From Todiramphus chloris collaris (lineage: Eukaryota > Chordata > Aves > Coraciiformes > Alcedinidae): 64,000 nucleotides of DNA. Below the pieces are notes generated by a model, which saw nothing but the letters and a program-made list of their open reading frames with translations, made no database searches and was not told the DNA's origin. The position numbers and the translations under genes were made by a program. Shown in pieces: positions 11,733 through 25,398 of this stretch; the first letter of the stretch is position 1, and each line of letters starts with the position of its first letter. The stretch is from assembly GCA_025345505.1 (NCBI GenBank), contig JANVCC010000047.1, forward strand, positions 6,871,373 to 6,935,372. The letters are read 5' to 3'.

Positions 11733-14239
11733 CTCAAACCTCCAACAAATATTCAGCAAAATTATTATTGCTATGGCCTTTGAAGGACTGTAGCTAAAAA
11801 TAGGATTAGGGAAAAGCACTTTTCCAGAGTAGCATCCTGGAAAGAGTTTGCAAATTCATGACATGTTCTTAAGATGACTTAAGCTTGGTCCAAGACAAAA
11901 ATATAACAACGCTAATGCTCCAAGAATCCTGGTATAATGGAGAGCATCTAAATGGCTCCACTGCATTCTGTTGTCACAGGATTATGGGATGTTTCAAGAT
12001 GGAGAAAGGATTTTCTGTCTACCCAGCCCTCTTCCCCTTGCAAGAAGCCAGAATCTTTGAGAAACTGAGAGGCCACATAACAAGTTTCTTTATGTATTAT
12101 TTCCAGTGTTTCCCCCCCACACCCTTACAGATTCACTTGAGATACGAGATGGCTGGGCCCTACTTTGTAACAGTCATTTCTTCTTGACAGCTCTGGGGTA
12201 ACCTGCCACAGTTTATTCCTGACAACATAACTGTGTCATGATTTAAAGATACCTACATTTCAGATCTTGAAATCACAGATAAAAACTGGGGAAGGATCCT
12301 GAACACTAATTTTTTCATAAACATTTTGAATTTGCCATTCTTTGTAAAGAAAAAAAAACAAAATTACATGATGAGAAAAAAAAATCTTAGAATAATTAAG
12401 ATTATTTTCCAGGCCTGAGAAAGACCTGAGCTCTCACAAGTCTTTCAAGTTTGATACCAAATGTTCTTCTAGAAGAAAAGTCCTATTCTGCGGTGCTGAG
12501 TACACTCTTCCGAATCTTACTATCCAAATAAAACAATCATCATTAATAGTGCTTAACGTGTTTTACAGCTTTCCTCAAGAGTTCTCTTCCTTTCCAATTC
12601 CTACAAGTAGCCTCCAAACTTCTTTCATGTTCAGGACACTGACAGTAAAAAAAAATACAAAACCAAAGAACACAAAAAAAGCCCCAAAACACCTGAAACC
12701 CTACCTTAAAGTCTCAGAAAGTAATTCTTTTCTACCCCATTTTTCTTTTCTTCTTGACATTTTTCAAATTATTTTCTGACATATGAATAAATTATTACTT
12801 GTCTCCAGCCAGAAATGAAAAGCTATTGAGGGTAGGTAGGGTTGGAGGATTTATTGTCATGAAGAACTGAACAATTGGATTCCAGCAACTCGTGGTAGGG
12901 AGAGAAAGAGCCTGTAATTGTTCTAAGCATCAAGTTAACAGATGTGTGCACAATAGGCAGGAAGGTTATTCTCAGCAGTTGCCCCACTGCGGGAGGAGAA
13001 GGTCTGAAGAGAAGGTGCTGTGCTGCCTCAGAGTAAGCCTGCAGTGTACCCCATTAGCTACACAATGTAGTAGTGGGCAATGAAAGATTTCCTGCTGTGA
13101 AAAAAAAAAACAACCCAAGAAATCAACAACATACTGCAACCAGAAGACAAAAAGCAGAGGAAAATGAGAAAAAGAAATCAACCCTCCAAATCCCCAGCTA
13201 ATTAAATACATTATTGAAAGAACTCAACGGAAATGATCGGTTGTATATATCACAACCATTAGCTGGATTACCAGTAGTTGTTAGTTGCTGCTATGGGAAT
13301 GCAAACACATTAAGAGATGGGAAAAAACCCCCATTACACAGCTTTTCAGAATGTCTTAAAACTCTTCAGAAGCTGCACAGAACTTTCTAGAGCTTCTATT
13401 TCCCTGACCCTGTGATCTATTTCTGCTCGTTACTGTCAGACCCCGTTACAACAACTGTTACTGCTGCTGGGGTACATGATCAATTCGAACGTGACAAATG
13501 AGCCCAGAACACAGGAAAAAGTGTTCAGATGCAGGAAATCAAGGAAACGCACAAAGAAACAAGTAAAATCTGAACCCTGAAATGTCCCCAGCACTTACTC
13601 AGATGGGACTTGTAAATCTCCAGGTCATTTATCAATTTGCAGCAAAGCAAGCGGCTTAAAGAAGGAACAAATTGCTTCTAAAATCTTTTTCCAAGCATAG
13701 AATGTCAAATCCACAAGCTAACGTTTGGTCCACCTGAGACCAATTCCAGTGATAGATACGAAAGCTAGAAATGTGCAGAAAATGAACAGGTACCTCGAAG
13801 CTCCAAAAGCTCCCCAGGGACAGTGCCTCGGCAGCAGTAGCCGATAGCATGTGTTGATAGAGGCAGCAGACTGACAAGATGCAAGACTTTTATCTGCAGC
13901 AGTTAAATTCCATCTCGAAAAGAAGGCAATAAACCTCCTGCCGGGGAGTAGCTGCGTCCACCCCGCGTGAAGAGGTGGTTATAAAATGGTCCCCTCACCA
14001 AACAACCACTCCAGTTTGTAGTAGCAATAATAAAGGTCTTCACTTTTAACTGAAGCAAAACTTGCTGCTTGATATTTTGACTGCCAACAGGTTGACCATG
14101 AAAGGACAACTACATTAACATGCCAGCATAAAGGGAGCTGCATTGTAGACCTCGCTTGTTACTATGTATGATCCCAGGAAAACGAACCTCAGATACAGTC
14201 AGTGTTCTCTTTTTAACAAGTATTTCACAGGCATTATTT

Positions 14240-14585
14240 ACCTGGAGAAAAAGAGGCTCAGGGGAGACCTGGCTCTACACAATCCCCTGACAGGAGGTTG
14301 GAGCCAGGTGGGGTCAGGCTTTTCTCCTGAGAAACAAGTGACAGGACAAGTGGAAACAACCTCAAGTTGTGTCAGGAGAGATTTGAGTTGGACATGAAGA
14401 ACAATTTCTTCCCTGCAAGCGTTGTCAAGGGTTGTCCCAGGCTGCCCAGGGCAGTGGTGGAGTCCCCATGATCCCTGGAGGGGTTTCCAAGCTGTGGAGA
14501 TGTGGTGCTGAGGGACATAGGTTAGTGGTGCCCTGGCAGTGCTGGGTGAATGATCTTCACCAACCAAAACAATTCTACGACTTGG
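14240..14585 (+). mobile_element. CR1 LINE 3' fragment
   Basis: It runs from the ORF2 segment LEKKRLRGDLALHNPL to a degenerate terminus (ACAATTCTACGACTTGG). The GTGGTGCTGAGGGACATAGG 3' block is shared with the copies at 34300, 44865, 48725 and 53663. Confidence 0.9.
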
Positions 14586-14774
14586 GTGCATGGCAAAAAG
14601 AAAAAAAAAAAAAAAGAATTATATATTCCCTCTGAAACTACCTTGTCAAAAAACCCCAAACCTGTTATGTCACAGATATTGTTCAAAACACACATGAAAG
14701 CATAAAACCAGTGTTAAACCAACCAACCAAAATTACTTAGAGAACAAACTCTGATATAAGGGCTCCCTTGTACC

Positions 14775-15066
14775 CAATCCAGGGGGATGATTCCAGCCCT
14801 GGTCCTGCTGGCCACACTGGTGCTGATCCAGGCCAGGATGCTGGTGGCCTTCTTGGCCACCTGGGCGAACGCTGCCTCATCTTCAGCTGGGTGTTGACCA
14901 ACCCCCCCAAGGTCATTTTTCCCCAGACAATTTCCAGCTGCTCTTCCCCAAGGCTGGAGCATTGCAGGGGGTTGTTGTGACTGAAGTGCCCTGTCTTGGC
15001 CCATCAATCCAGCCTGGCCAGATCCCTCTGTAGAGCCTCCTACCCTCCAGCAGATCAGCACTACCC
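14775..15066 (-). mobile_element. CR1 LINE internal ORF2 segment lacking its 3' end
   Basis: The minus strand reads QVAKKATSILAWISTSVASR and TRAGIIPL, a known CR1 ORF2 region just before the C-terminal part. Neither a CR1 3' terminus nor the usual C-terminal block is present on the left side, so this copy is cut at both ends. The intact-looking 181-codon frame across it (14714-15259) extends into non-CR1 sequence and is accidental at its edges. Confidence 0.85.
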
Positions 15067-17263
15067 CAAAATAAACAAAGCTGTGGATCAAGGTCCCATG
15101 AGGCTGGTTCCCTATAAGCACATGAAGCCAGCAGGCAGCACAAGCAAGGAAGCATGAGGCTATAACTACTCTTATGTGTGGTATGGAAAAACCCTCCTTG
15201 TCAGTTTTAAACCTCATTTTAAGTGATTTGTCCACAGAATTAAGATTCAGAGATGGCACAAAGAGGAGCTACTTGTTTGCAGAGGCAGTAATTAGCTCAT
15301 AGTCAAGTCAGCAAGAACACCATCTTGTAAAGCAAGGATTTTACTAGACCTGAACTCAAACAAATAAGAAACATTTGGTTTCTCCCCACACTAATTTTAA
15401 CTCAGCCTTCGGAATATACAGTGTATCTCAAATATATGCAGAATTATATCTGAGCTGTAGCCAGTCCACTATTTCTTTATTTTATTTTTTTGGCCTTTTG
15501 CAAGGATACCATCTTACAATGCAGAAAACCCCAGAAACCAGTCTGCAGCAACGCTATGCCACAGTAAGTTGCCTCAGCTACACTCAAGTGGGTTAATCAG
15601 GATGGAGCTATGAATTTAAAATGTGTTTTTCATTATTCCCTCACCTTAGATGGATTGTCAATAAGAAACAGATCTGACTGAATCTTGTTAGCTTGACATT
15701 TCAGGAAAACGCTGCTTATAAAGCAAGCTGAAATGCTTTATTGGGGACAAATCCTGCCCAGTGCAGCTGCTGGCAACTTAGAGGCTTTTTACTGTATCCT
15801 TTACTCGGGAAAAACACAGTTTTCTCTCATTATCAGCCAAGGGACGGCACAGAGAATAGTAATTGGCTGATTTTCAGGCACAAACTAAATCCCACCTGCT
15901 TCGAAGCTGGCCAGTCAGCAAGCCCTGCTGCCTGCGCATTGCTCTGTGTGAAAATTGGCTTCCTCAAAATGAAATTTTCAAAGTGCTTTCAAGTCCCATT
16001 AGCTCTTGACAAAGCTTCGATCGCTAAGTGACTTGAGGTGCCTGGAGAAATTTTACCCAGAGCTCCCCCGAGACTGACCTGTGCTTTGGCTGGCTTTCTA
16101 CAGCACCTCCTCTGGAGTATTTAGAGAAGCCAGCACTGGACCTCTCCCAGGATGAAGGGAAGGAGGAGGCTGAGCTGTAAATTCTCCATCTTGTTCCAGT
16201 TGTAGAAAAAACCCCAAAACCATTAGGTCTGTAACGCACCGTCTGCGCTGCACAGTGGTGATGAGCCACACTCCTATTGTTTTATCCAATAGCCACAAGC
16301 ATCTCACAGTGAGATAAAAAAAGTAAACACCCACTCCAAACCCCTCCATTCTAAATTCCCAGTTTAATATAGAGATGCTTAAAATATATATCCTTTGAGT
16401 AATAATAAAGCATATTATTCCAGAGAATGTTTCCTTCAAAACTAGATAACCAGTATGAAAAAACTTATTTTCTAAAGTGGATGTAGATACACATCAACAA
16501 ATGGCTAGAGCTGGATCATTTCTCTCGTTTCCATTTTCTCCAATCCTATTCTGCAGTGGTTCTGCCAGAAACTTTATGGGGATGTGGCATTTCTTCTCTG
16601 GATTATCATAGAGCATTTTTCTTTATTGATACAGATCTTACGAGGCTGGAACAACACAAGTCTCTCTGCATTATTTTGTCTACATTATGGTACCATCTAG
16701 AAATCCCAGTCTGGGAATGGACCTCCACTGTAGCGGGAACTGCATTGCATAAGAAATGCCCAAAAAGGCACGAAAGATGTAGATGCCCCTCACAGTCCCA
16801 ATCCAAATGTACCTTCGGAGACCTCAGGAAACAAGGTAGGGCTTGAAAGAACAGACCAGGCTTTGGTATCATACCCAGCAGCCACAATACACCAGCTCCC
16901 TCATCCCTCTGGAAGAATTTCCCCTGTCCCTGCTCCACATCAGTATTTTCACCATGATCGGAAACAAAACATTACTGCACTTAAATATATTTTAAATTCT
17001 GAGACCAGAATTTATTTGTGAGCTCTTGGCAGGTGCTATTTAGGACATTTTTATAATGCTACAGCTAATGCTACCAGCTAACTTCCCATCTAATAAAGTG
17101 TTACACATGTATTGATTGACATTTCTCCACAGCTAGGTTTCCAATACGAGCTCAGTTTGCTCTCTATCAACAAAATAAAATGAAAATGCTCCCTGATTTC
17201 CCAAAGAATAAAAAGCACATTTCTAGAACGCCTTTGACTACTCACAGAAGCACTACAGACTGG

Positions 17264-17296
17264 GAACAGAGGAACTGGAAAGAACAGAGGAACTGG
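17264..17296. repeat. 18-base-period direct repeat
   Basis: GAACAGAGGAACTGG occurs at 17264-17278 and 17282-17296. Confidence 0.9.
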
Positions 17297-19566
17297 CAGA
17301 AATAGAAATGGTCCAACTTTATCCAGTCAGCCTGAGATTAGGAAAAGCTGAAGGCAATAAAAGCTGTGTGCATAGTACTACTGGCCATGTAGGTACCACT
17401 ATGGCTTTCAAGAAAGCGTCTTTTTCTGATCTTAACTGCAGGAAATTAAAAAAAAAAAACCCCAAAAAAGACAACAAAATGATGTAGTAGTTTCTCTCTA
17501 TGCCCTGCAGAGATTTAATTCCTTAATTACAGTCAAGCGTGTCAGGAAAACAGCAGGGGACTCATCTGGGAAATTGAGATCCAGGTCCAAATTGAGTCAG
17601 ATCAAAGAGCAACCTGAGGTATCTGCTCTCCATCTGAGGTCACAGCTCTGACTGAAGGCTTATTCCAGAAGCTTTGAGCCCCACGGTTTGAACCTCAACT
17701 GCCTTAGAAACCGGTCCAACAGAAAGTGTCTGTTTAAGCTGAATCAATCTTTTCCACTAAGAAATCTGTGTTAGCTTTTCATTTTTATATTCCTCTTAGT
17801 AAAGGCGATTGAGCATCATGGAAATACAAATACCTCTTAATTACTCATTTTAAATAGCCCATCTGAGCTGGGGAAGGATTAAAAAATACAGAATTTACTT
17901 TGTAAAAAAAAAACCATGCTGCCTGTAACATTTCCAACTCAAAAATCCCAGTTAATTGACTCGTCGGACTGGGTTCTTCATATCAACTTGTAATGCAGAA
18001 TCAATTTTGATGATGCACGAGAAGTTTAAGATCATTTTATCCCCTTCAGTAGAAGGTTCCTTAGGGAATGGACAAAAGAACCTAATTAGTCTTTCCCATT
18101 TCTACTTTCTATTTTCATGTTGAGTCAATCATAAGCATCAGGATGTAATAAAATCATCACTATTCTGTAGCTCAAAAATACGGGTTCATTTTGGGTACTT
18201 TCTTTTATTCTTTTTGTTTCTTCTATTTTTCCCCAAGGACCTTATTGTGAAGGAATGTTGCTCATGCTCGTCAGATATTCAGATGCTGTATTTTTTAAAC
18301 TTGTGCTGGGAGTTGAAGTCCATTAACATGAACAAACAAGATAATTTAGTCTACATTAAAGCACAAGTAAAAATGCTAGAAAAAACAAATTTGTCATAAT
18401 TTATTATCCTAACAGCTATCTCCTGAGTGAGAGATATCACTCACAATGTAGTTTTCTATTTAAGGCTGGAGAACTTTGGTACATTCATCTTTTCCTCAGG
18501 CAGAGAAATAGTCAGAAGCAAATATTAGTCAGATCAAGATACATGGGAAAGTCATTAGTGATTAAATGTACATTGGATATTTTTCCTTTCAGCTTCAAGA
18601 TAATGATGGTAAAAATTAATTCTGCGTGACGACAAATTCTCACGGCGTTGTTATTTATTGTTATTTTGGGGAGCACGTTCGTTATTTTCAACACTTCAAG
18701 CAGCAAAGGGCAACTCTAACCTTTTAATTCTATATTTTACTACGTTCTATGGGAGACTGCAGTATGTGATGCCCACTGTAATCAAGGAAAAGCCGTCCTA
18801 ACCATGTGGAGTGTGTCTGTGCTCAGCATAGTCACAGCAACACGAGCATGGTTGCAATAGAACGAGATTGAGCAGCAGAGGGAATCTCCACAAAGTCCAC
18901 ATCTGAATATGCAACTGCACGAAGAATACAGATGGATAGGGAAAGAAATTAATCCAATAAGCCTGTGTCTTTTTTATTTTGTTTTCCCCCAAAGGCAATG
19001 CTTCAAAATCATCCAGACGGTCCTGTGCATTGGTGGCTGGAGCAACACAGAGTTTTCAGCTGCCAGCAAAGGGTACAGAATAGAGAAAATATGACAGATT
19101 TCAAAGATTCAGAAATGGTGGCGAGACAAAAAAACCCAACCAAAACCCACGTTACTTCTTTCTTGATCCATCTGTGTCTGAAGTACATTCTCTTTGTAAA
19201 TTTGCTATACTTTTTTTCAGCAAATAAGAAGACAAAAAGCTGCCTTACACCTGCTGCCAAGCTTCCTCCAGGCTGATGAAGGTCACCTGGAAAAGAAACT
19301 TCAGAGAAGATGAGATGATTTGACTATGTGGTTTTCCTCACAAACTGCATTTCTCTGCTATAGCATTAGGCTTGACTGATGGATAAGCACATTACAGGGC
19401 TCTATCAAGAGTGCTGGGGACCTTCTCCATCAATCCCAAGTTATGGCCAATTCTTTACAGAGAATGGAAACCCTATCATCAAGTAGGGTTAATACAAAGA
19501 GACCCTATCAGCTCTTTTTAAGTCGCATCCCCAAAACCCACGGCCATGTGAGGCACATTCATAAAA

Positions 19567-19930
19567 ATCACAGAATGGTAGGGGTTGGAAGGGACTTCTG
19601 GAGATCATTGAGTCCAACCCCCTGACAGAGCAGGGTCAGCCAGGGCAGGCCACTCAGAAACAGATCCAGGTGGGTTTTGAAAGTCTCTAGCGAAGGAGAC
19701 TCCACAACCTCTCTTCCAGGCTCTGTCACTCCCCCAGTGAAGAAGTTTTTCCTCATGTTGAGGTGGAACTTTGCATGTTTCACTTTGATACTGTTACCTC
19801 TCATCCTAACCCAGGGCACCACTGACAAAAGAGACTGGCCCCTTCTACTTGACACCCACCCTGCAGTGCAGTCCCTTCATCACCCTCAGAGCCTCCGTTG
19901 GACTCTATCCAGTATTTCCCTGTCCTTCCT
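19567..19930 (-). mobile_element. CR1 LINE 3' part of a back-to-back pair
   Basis: The 3' end is at the left (ATCACAGAATGGTAGGGG). The minus strand carries [14 protein letters not shown] and [17 protein letters not shown]. At 19930 the element stops, and sequence of the same family resumes at once in the opposite orientation. Confidence 0.9.
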
Positions 19931-20150
19931 GACATCTGGAGTACTGTGTTCAGTTCTGGGCTCCCCAGTTCAAGAGAGACAAGGAACTACTGGAGAAAGT
20001 CCAGCAGAGGCTACAAAGATACTGAGGGGCCTGGAGCATCTCTGTGCCCAGGAAAGGCTGAGAGCCCTGGGGTTGTTTAGTCTGGACAAGAGAAGCCTGA
20101 GAGGGGATCTTATGAATGTTTATAAAATAACTGCAGGGTGGGTGTCAAGT
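19931..20150 (+). mobile_element. CR1 LINE upstream ORF2 part, inverted relative to its neighbour
   Basis: The plus strand encodes [37 protein letters not shown] and ITAGWVSS, which precede the region held by the minus-oriented part at 19567-19930. It has no CR1 3' end. The last 21 bases (20130-20150) are a perfect inverted copy of 19847-19867. Confidence 0.85.
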
Positions 20151-20201
20151 GTATATATATATATATATATCTATCTCTATATATATACACATATATATAT
20201 A
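20151..20201. repeat. (TA)n microsatellite
   Basis: An interrupted TA run immediately following the inverted CR1 part; it was probably created or expanded at the insertion edge. Confidence 0.9.
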
Positions 20202-21089
20202 AAGCTGAAAACTTGTGTAGGACTCTCTTGCTTCGTTGTTTTTCAGTTCTCCTTAAAGTAATTTCAAATGTTAATTTTCATCTGGAAGCTAAACCCATGG
20301 CAGGAGAAGTTCTTTTGTGAGGAGAAGTGTGGAGCTTCCACACTGCTGTAGTTCTGACAACTTTCTGCAACATAAAAACAAAAAAACATGCCAAGGAAGC
20401 TAAGAGTATTATTATTCAAAGCACTGTTTCTGCTTTAGATGCCTGAAAGGGAACTTTCAATTTGAAAGGAAATGTAGTTTTGTTTCTGAAAACCCTTATT
20501 AAAATGTTCACACAACATATTCCATCGTGTGTGGAAGAAAGACACATATTTTGCAGAAAAGAGAAGGACTATGAAAGGGGTTATTAGAGTGGCAAGTTTG
20601 TGCTGCTGTAGCAAAGACTGTAAACATATCCATTGTAAATATTTATTTTCACAAGTTTATAACTCACACCTAAAAAAACTCCTCTGACTGAAACTTGACT
20701 TGATGCCTGTCTCCATAATCATCAACGCACAAAATGAGATGGTTTAGCATCTGTTTTACAATGGGATACAGACAAAAAAAGAGGCTGAAAGGCTAGTCTG
20801 GGCTATTGTATCTAAAAATGCTTTGTTTTCCAAGAGTAACTTTTGACAGTCATTAATTTACTTTCTGAAGTAATTCCACATATCACCTTAGATCTTGCTC
20901 CTCCGCAGCAAGCAGAGGCAATCTGAAACGTGAGGAGGATTTCCAAGTCTGAGGTGCACAAGTGAATGTTCTTCATCTATAAAGACATGCAGCTGGCACG
21001 TGAGTATCTGCTGTTTTGCACGCGATGGATCTGCTCCAAAACCAGCCCTGGTGGAAATGGCGTTGAGAGATGCTGTAGAACTATACTGA

Positions 21090-21535
21090 ATCATAGAATG
21101 GTTTGGGTTGGAAGGACCTTAAAGAGTATCTAGTTCCAACTCTTTTGCCATGGGCAGGGAAACCTCCCACTAGACCAGGCTGACTCAAAGCCCCATCCAA
21201 CCTGGCCTTGAACACATCCAGTGATGGAGCAAGCACAGCTTCCCTGGGAAGGTCTCACCACCCTCAGAGTGAAGAACTTCTTAATTTCTAATCTTAATCT
21301 TCAAACTCTTACAGTTCAAAGCCATCACCCCTTGTCCTATTGCTACAAGCCCTTGGAAAAAGTTCCTCCCCAGCTTTCTTATAGGTCCCCTTTAAGTACT
21401 GAAAGGACACAATAAGGTCTCTCTGGAGCCTTCTCTTCTCCAGGCTGACCAACCCCACCTCTCTCAGTCTGTCCGTGTAGGAGAGGTGTTCCAACCCTCT
21501 GATCATCTTTGTGACCCTTCTCAGGATCAAATGCA
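21090..21535 (-). mobile_element. CR1 LINE 3' fragment
   Basis: It begins ATCATAGAATGGTTTGGGTTGG. The minus strand encodes TKMIRGLEHLSYTDRLREVG, FQYLKGTYKKAGEELFPRAC and SNRTRGDGFEL in almost one frame, making it one of the better preserved ORF2 C-terminal segments. The 5' truncation is near 21535. Confidence 0.9.
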
Positions 21536-22971
21536 GCTGTCACTCATAATTTATGGTTGCTGGTGCAGTGGTGGAGGACACATTACACAACCTTTGATGG
21601 AGACTTGCTGCAAGAAGCTAAATCATTATTACATGAACTTCAGGAGACATGGAAAAAGGAAATACAGAAAAGACTCATTTTTTCCGCTCAGTAATCAGTG
21701 TGAGACACGGAAAAACAACAACAGTCATCAACTGAGAACATCCAGCGGTGAGTATGTGACAATAAGTACTGTACAGATATTCAACCTAATGCTCTAATTA
21801 AAGGACTAGCTTAAAACTCTTTGATTACCTAACTCCTCAAAAAAAGCCCCACAGCCTAGCTGCCAGTAAATAGAACAGATCATACAAGAGCTTGATATTC
21901 TGCTATTAAAACACAAAGTAAAGAATTATACGTCTGGGAACTAGGGATATATAAAACAAAATAGTGAGATTTAAATTGCATCAGCTTGCTGGTTCAGTAT
22001 GACCCAATATACTGGCTTCTGACATGGGATTCTTTTCAGCCATGGTGACCCAGGTGCAGATCCCATCTGTTGAAGCCAATTACAGCAGATCACCAAACGA
22101 CTGTATTAGCTGTAAATTCCATTTACCACTCACATTATACTCATCACGTACAGGAAAAGGGATGTTAATTTTGGAACTGAATTGCACACTCTGAATCTAT
22201 CACTCTTAAGATGGAAGTAAAACCTAGGTTTTGGGTTTTGTTTTTTTTTATTATTAATTGTGAAAGACTCTGTTAGGTGAGTCTTTTAAAAGATGCTGCT
22301 CCCCCTAATTCAGATGAGCAGCAGGATGCTGTGAATGACAAGATGGAAAGACACCCGTCTGTATGTCAAACTCTGGTTAGTATGGAAGAGAGTAACACTT
22401 TAATAAACAGGTGATTATGCAACTCCCAGCTCTGTTAAAGGCAGATTGGTAGTCTATAACAAACTGATTAAATTTGCCACTTCTTCACTTCAAACAATGA
22501 TATTTGCTCATTAACGCTTGATATGTTGAATGCAGCTTAAGTAGAACATAGGAAAATTAAATATCAATCACTCTAACCCCTCAGAGATTTAAAACTGACT
22601 CATGTAATGACATTTTCCTTCAGAGAACAATAGGCATGTACACCTGTAAGTGGAGGAGAAGAGGGAGAAGGGGAAAAGTTATTTAAAGACTGACGTAAAG
22701 TAGGCATGGAGGGAATGAAACAAGCAGCACTGATGTGTTTATACGTTCCTATATGAAAGCCTGGCCTGAAACAGAGCATGAACATATACTGACAGCCATG
22801 GCTCATGACAGCCTGATAGTAAGGAAGCCACAGAGAGGCACAGAGAGTCTGGCATGTGAAATAAATGTCTTCCCTTTCATAACTCATGTAGAGCTTTCAA
22901 GGAGTCTTAAGAGATGATTCCAAGTTACCTTATCACCTCTGAAAAATGGAGGCTGCATCTTACTGGAAGTG

Positions 22972-23050
22972 AGACTTGGCAGCACTGGGTTAAGGGTTGG
23001 ACTCAATGTTCTCAAAGATCTCTTCCAGCCAAAACAATTTTATGAATCTA
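22972..23050 (+). mobile_element. CR1 LINE 3' terminus
   Basis: GACTTGGCAGCACTGGGTTA through TTCCAGCCAAAACAATTTTATGAATCTAT is a short 3' end with a decayed octamer repeat. Confidence 0.8.
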
Positions 23051-24167
23051 TTGTGCAAAAGGCTTCATCAGGAAGCCAGGATCCTGGAGAGTAACACTCA
23101 CTAGACTTCACATCTCCATCAGGACATTGCTGAGAACTATAAAAAGCAGATGAGTATTTTAACCCTATTTATTCTCCAGATGGGAGAGTGGAGACAGAGG
23201 AAGGAAAAGAAACTTTCTCATGATTCTTCATCAAGCCAGGAACACAGCCAGAGAGAAAACATAAACCTCTTGAGATCGGTGCTCTTCTCCAAAATGGGAG
23301 ATACAAATCTGCCTCCCAACTGGCCTTAAAAAATAAGATGCCAAAGATGTAATCCACCAAAAAACTCAAAACCAGAATATTTTGAATTTACTGTGAATTG
23401 TATGCCCATTTAAAAATGACTTTTCTAGTCTTCAGAGAATCGGTTTCTTGCTCATTGCACCGTGGAGGGGGGGTTAGGTATCCTTGTCTGCACTTAGCTG
23501 CTCCTACACAGAAGAAACTGATGGGACCTGCCCCAAAGAATGACAGATGAAACAGTCAGAGATCATAGGATTTATGGAAGATACATTAATATCTTGGAGG
23601 AAGACTTGGTTCTATTCCTCTTATTCCTCTTCTTGACACCATATCAGGAAAAAAGTGTGGCAGGGAAACTGCTGGGACTTGCTGGTGGATCTGGTACATA
23701 GGTGCTCAGTACATTATTCATATATTATCAGGGACTTGGCTTTAAGAACTGAAAGGACAAAACCCTCAAACTTGGTATTTGCTATTCCAGTATTATGATG
23801 AGTGATAACACCACATTTAAACTTGTTTCAGACATGGATCTCCTATGTCTATCACAAAGCTGTAAGGGAGATCTTCTGGTGAACCTCCTGATGAAGACAA
23901 CTGTATTATAAACTGCAAGTAAAATGCCAACTATGTATATTTTTATTTTAGGATCCAATTAAAGGTGAAAAGCAACCGCATCATTAGCTAAAGGTTAAAT
24001 GGAACAACCCATTTCTTCTTAGGAGGGTGTAAAAGCCCAAAGGGAAATAAGCAAATGCTGCATTTTTGTCCTACTTTTCCTGTCTGGCTCCTCTGTAGAA
24101 AGACTGGACTGAGGAATGTGATGGGTGGGTGGGTAGTAGAAGTGGAAGAAGCAGCACATTCAAGCAG

Positions 24168-24212
24168 TTCATATTCTAAGATCACAATATATTTACTTCA
24201 TATTCTAAGATC
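24168..24212. repeat. 16-base direct repeat, 29-base offset
   Basis: TTCATATTCTAAGATC at 24168-24183 and again at 24197-24212. Confidence 0.9.
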
Positions 24213-25398
24213 GCAAATTGCAGTTCTGGTCTAAACATGTAATATTGACAGTAACGTAGCTGGTTGTAGACAGACAACCTACGTCCTGCCCCACAGCCAT
24301 CTGACACAAAGTACAACCTCATTTGGGACCGTTGAGAGCTGAAGCACAGGAAGGCAGGAGCTTTGAGACAGAACATAAGGAAGCCTCCCAACTGGCAGAA
24401 ATGGGGAGAGGAGGCTGCTGACTTGGAATCACTTAGGGGACAACTGAAATGGCAGTAAGAGCTCTTACTTGCCATGGCCAACGTTTTCCCTGCTATGATA
24501 AAAAGTCATAAATAAGTGTATCTGACCTCTAAATCCAACTTGTGGTAAGATTCTTCTGAGTATATTACACCCAGTACTCCATCTGGCTCCTTTAAAAGCT
24601 TGAGCATGTGTTGAAACAACATATGTGGTTGTAGCTCAACTCCTTCAGATCCCGTGCAGGGATGTCACAGAATGCCTCTTAGGGAGAAGATTCCCTCCAA
24701 GCACTGGAGGAGCAACCCAGTTTTCACATGTATGCTACCCAAGCATTGCCAGGATATTGGCATATTGTTCAATTTTATGATTAAGCACTCACGGAAGCCT
24801 CAACTTTCCCACTTGTTCCAGCTAAGCTTGACCAAATGTAAGTAAGAACTACATCAGAACAGGCAATTTGAATGCAAGTATTAACTGAAAATTAAGTTGT
24901 GTATTGACCAAGGAATAGGTTCTTGTTCACAGACAAGTTTTTCAACTATGGGCTGTAAAACTGGCTCGCTAGACCCTTTGTCTTTGGGTCCTCCACTAAA
25001 ACTTGCTAACTGAAGTGTTTTTTAAGGACCCGAAGCCTCGTTACCATTGTACAATGAAGAGAACACACATTTTCATGATGCTGCTGCCTCTCTGAAAAGT
25101 TTACTGCATATTTCTACTGTGACTTTTTTCTCCTGAGTAACAGCATGGTGAATAACTTCTGCCAAAAAGGATGTATTTTGCTTTTCTACTCAAAACCTAT
25201 TTGAACACAAAGGTAAAGGACGGACTACTGGACATACCTGAAAATTGGATAATCATTCCATTTGCTCACTTCTGCCTAAGCTTACTCTGTCCTGGATATT
25301 GACTGTGGCAAGAATGAGTATTAGGGAGTAGAAACTGTAATACAAATACCAAAACCTCTCAGCTTTACATAACCAAAAAGAAAGGGTGATAAACTTAC

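Larger units (their letters stand above)
8683..25398 (-). other. PTPRM: PTPRM intron, 16.7 kb
   Basis: This intron separates the 37-nt and 98-nt exons. It carries eleven CR1 fragments (9206 to 23050), a back-to-back CR1 pair at 19567-20150, a (TA)n tract and several short direct repeats. The stretches 11900-14200, 15300-19500 and 23100-25390 contain no repeat family or gene I recognise. Confidence 0.85.

Noticed and set aside
14714..15259. 181-codon minus-strand open frame
   Set aside because: The central part is CR1 ORF2 remnant (QVAKKATSILAWI); the ends run into unrelated intron. It is not a host gene.
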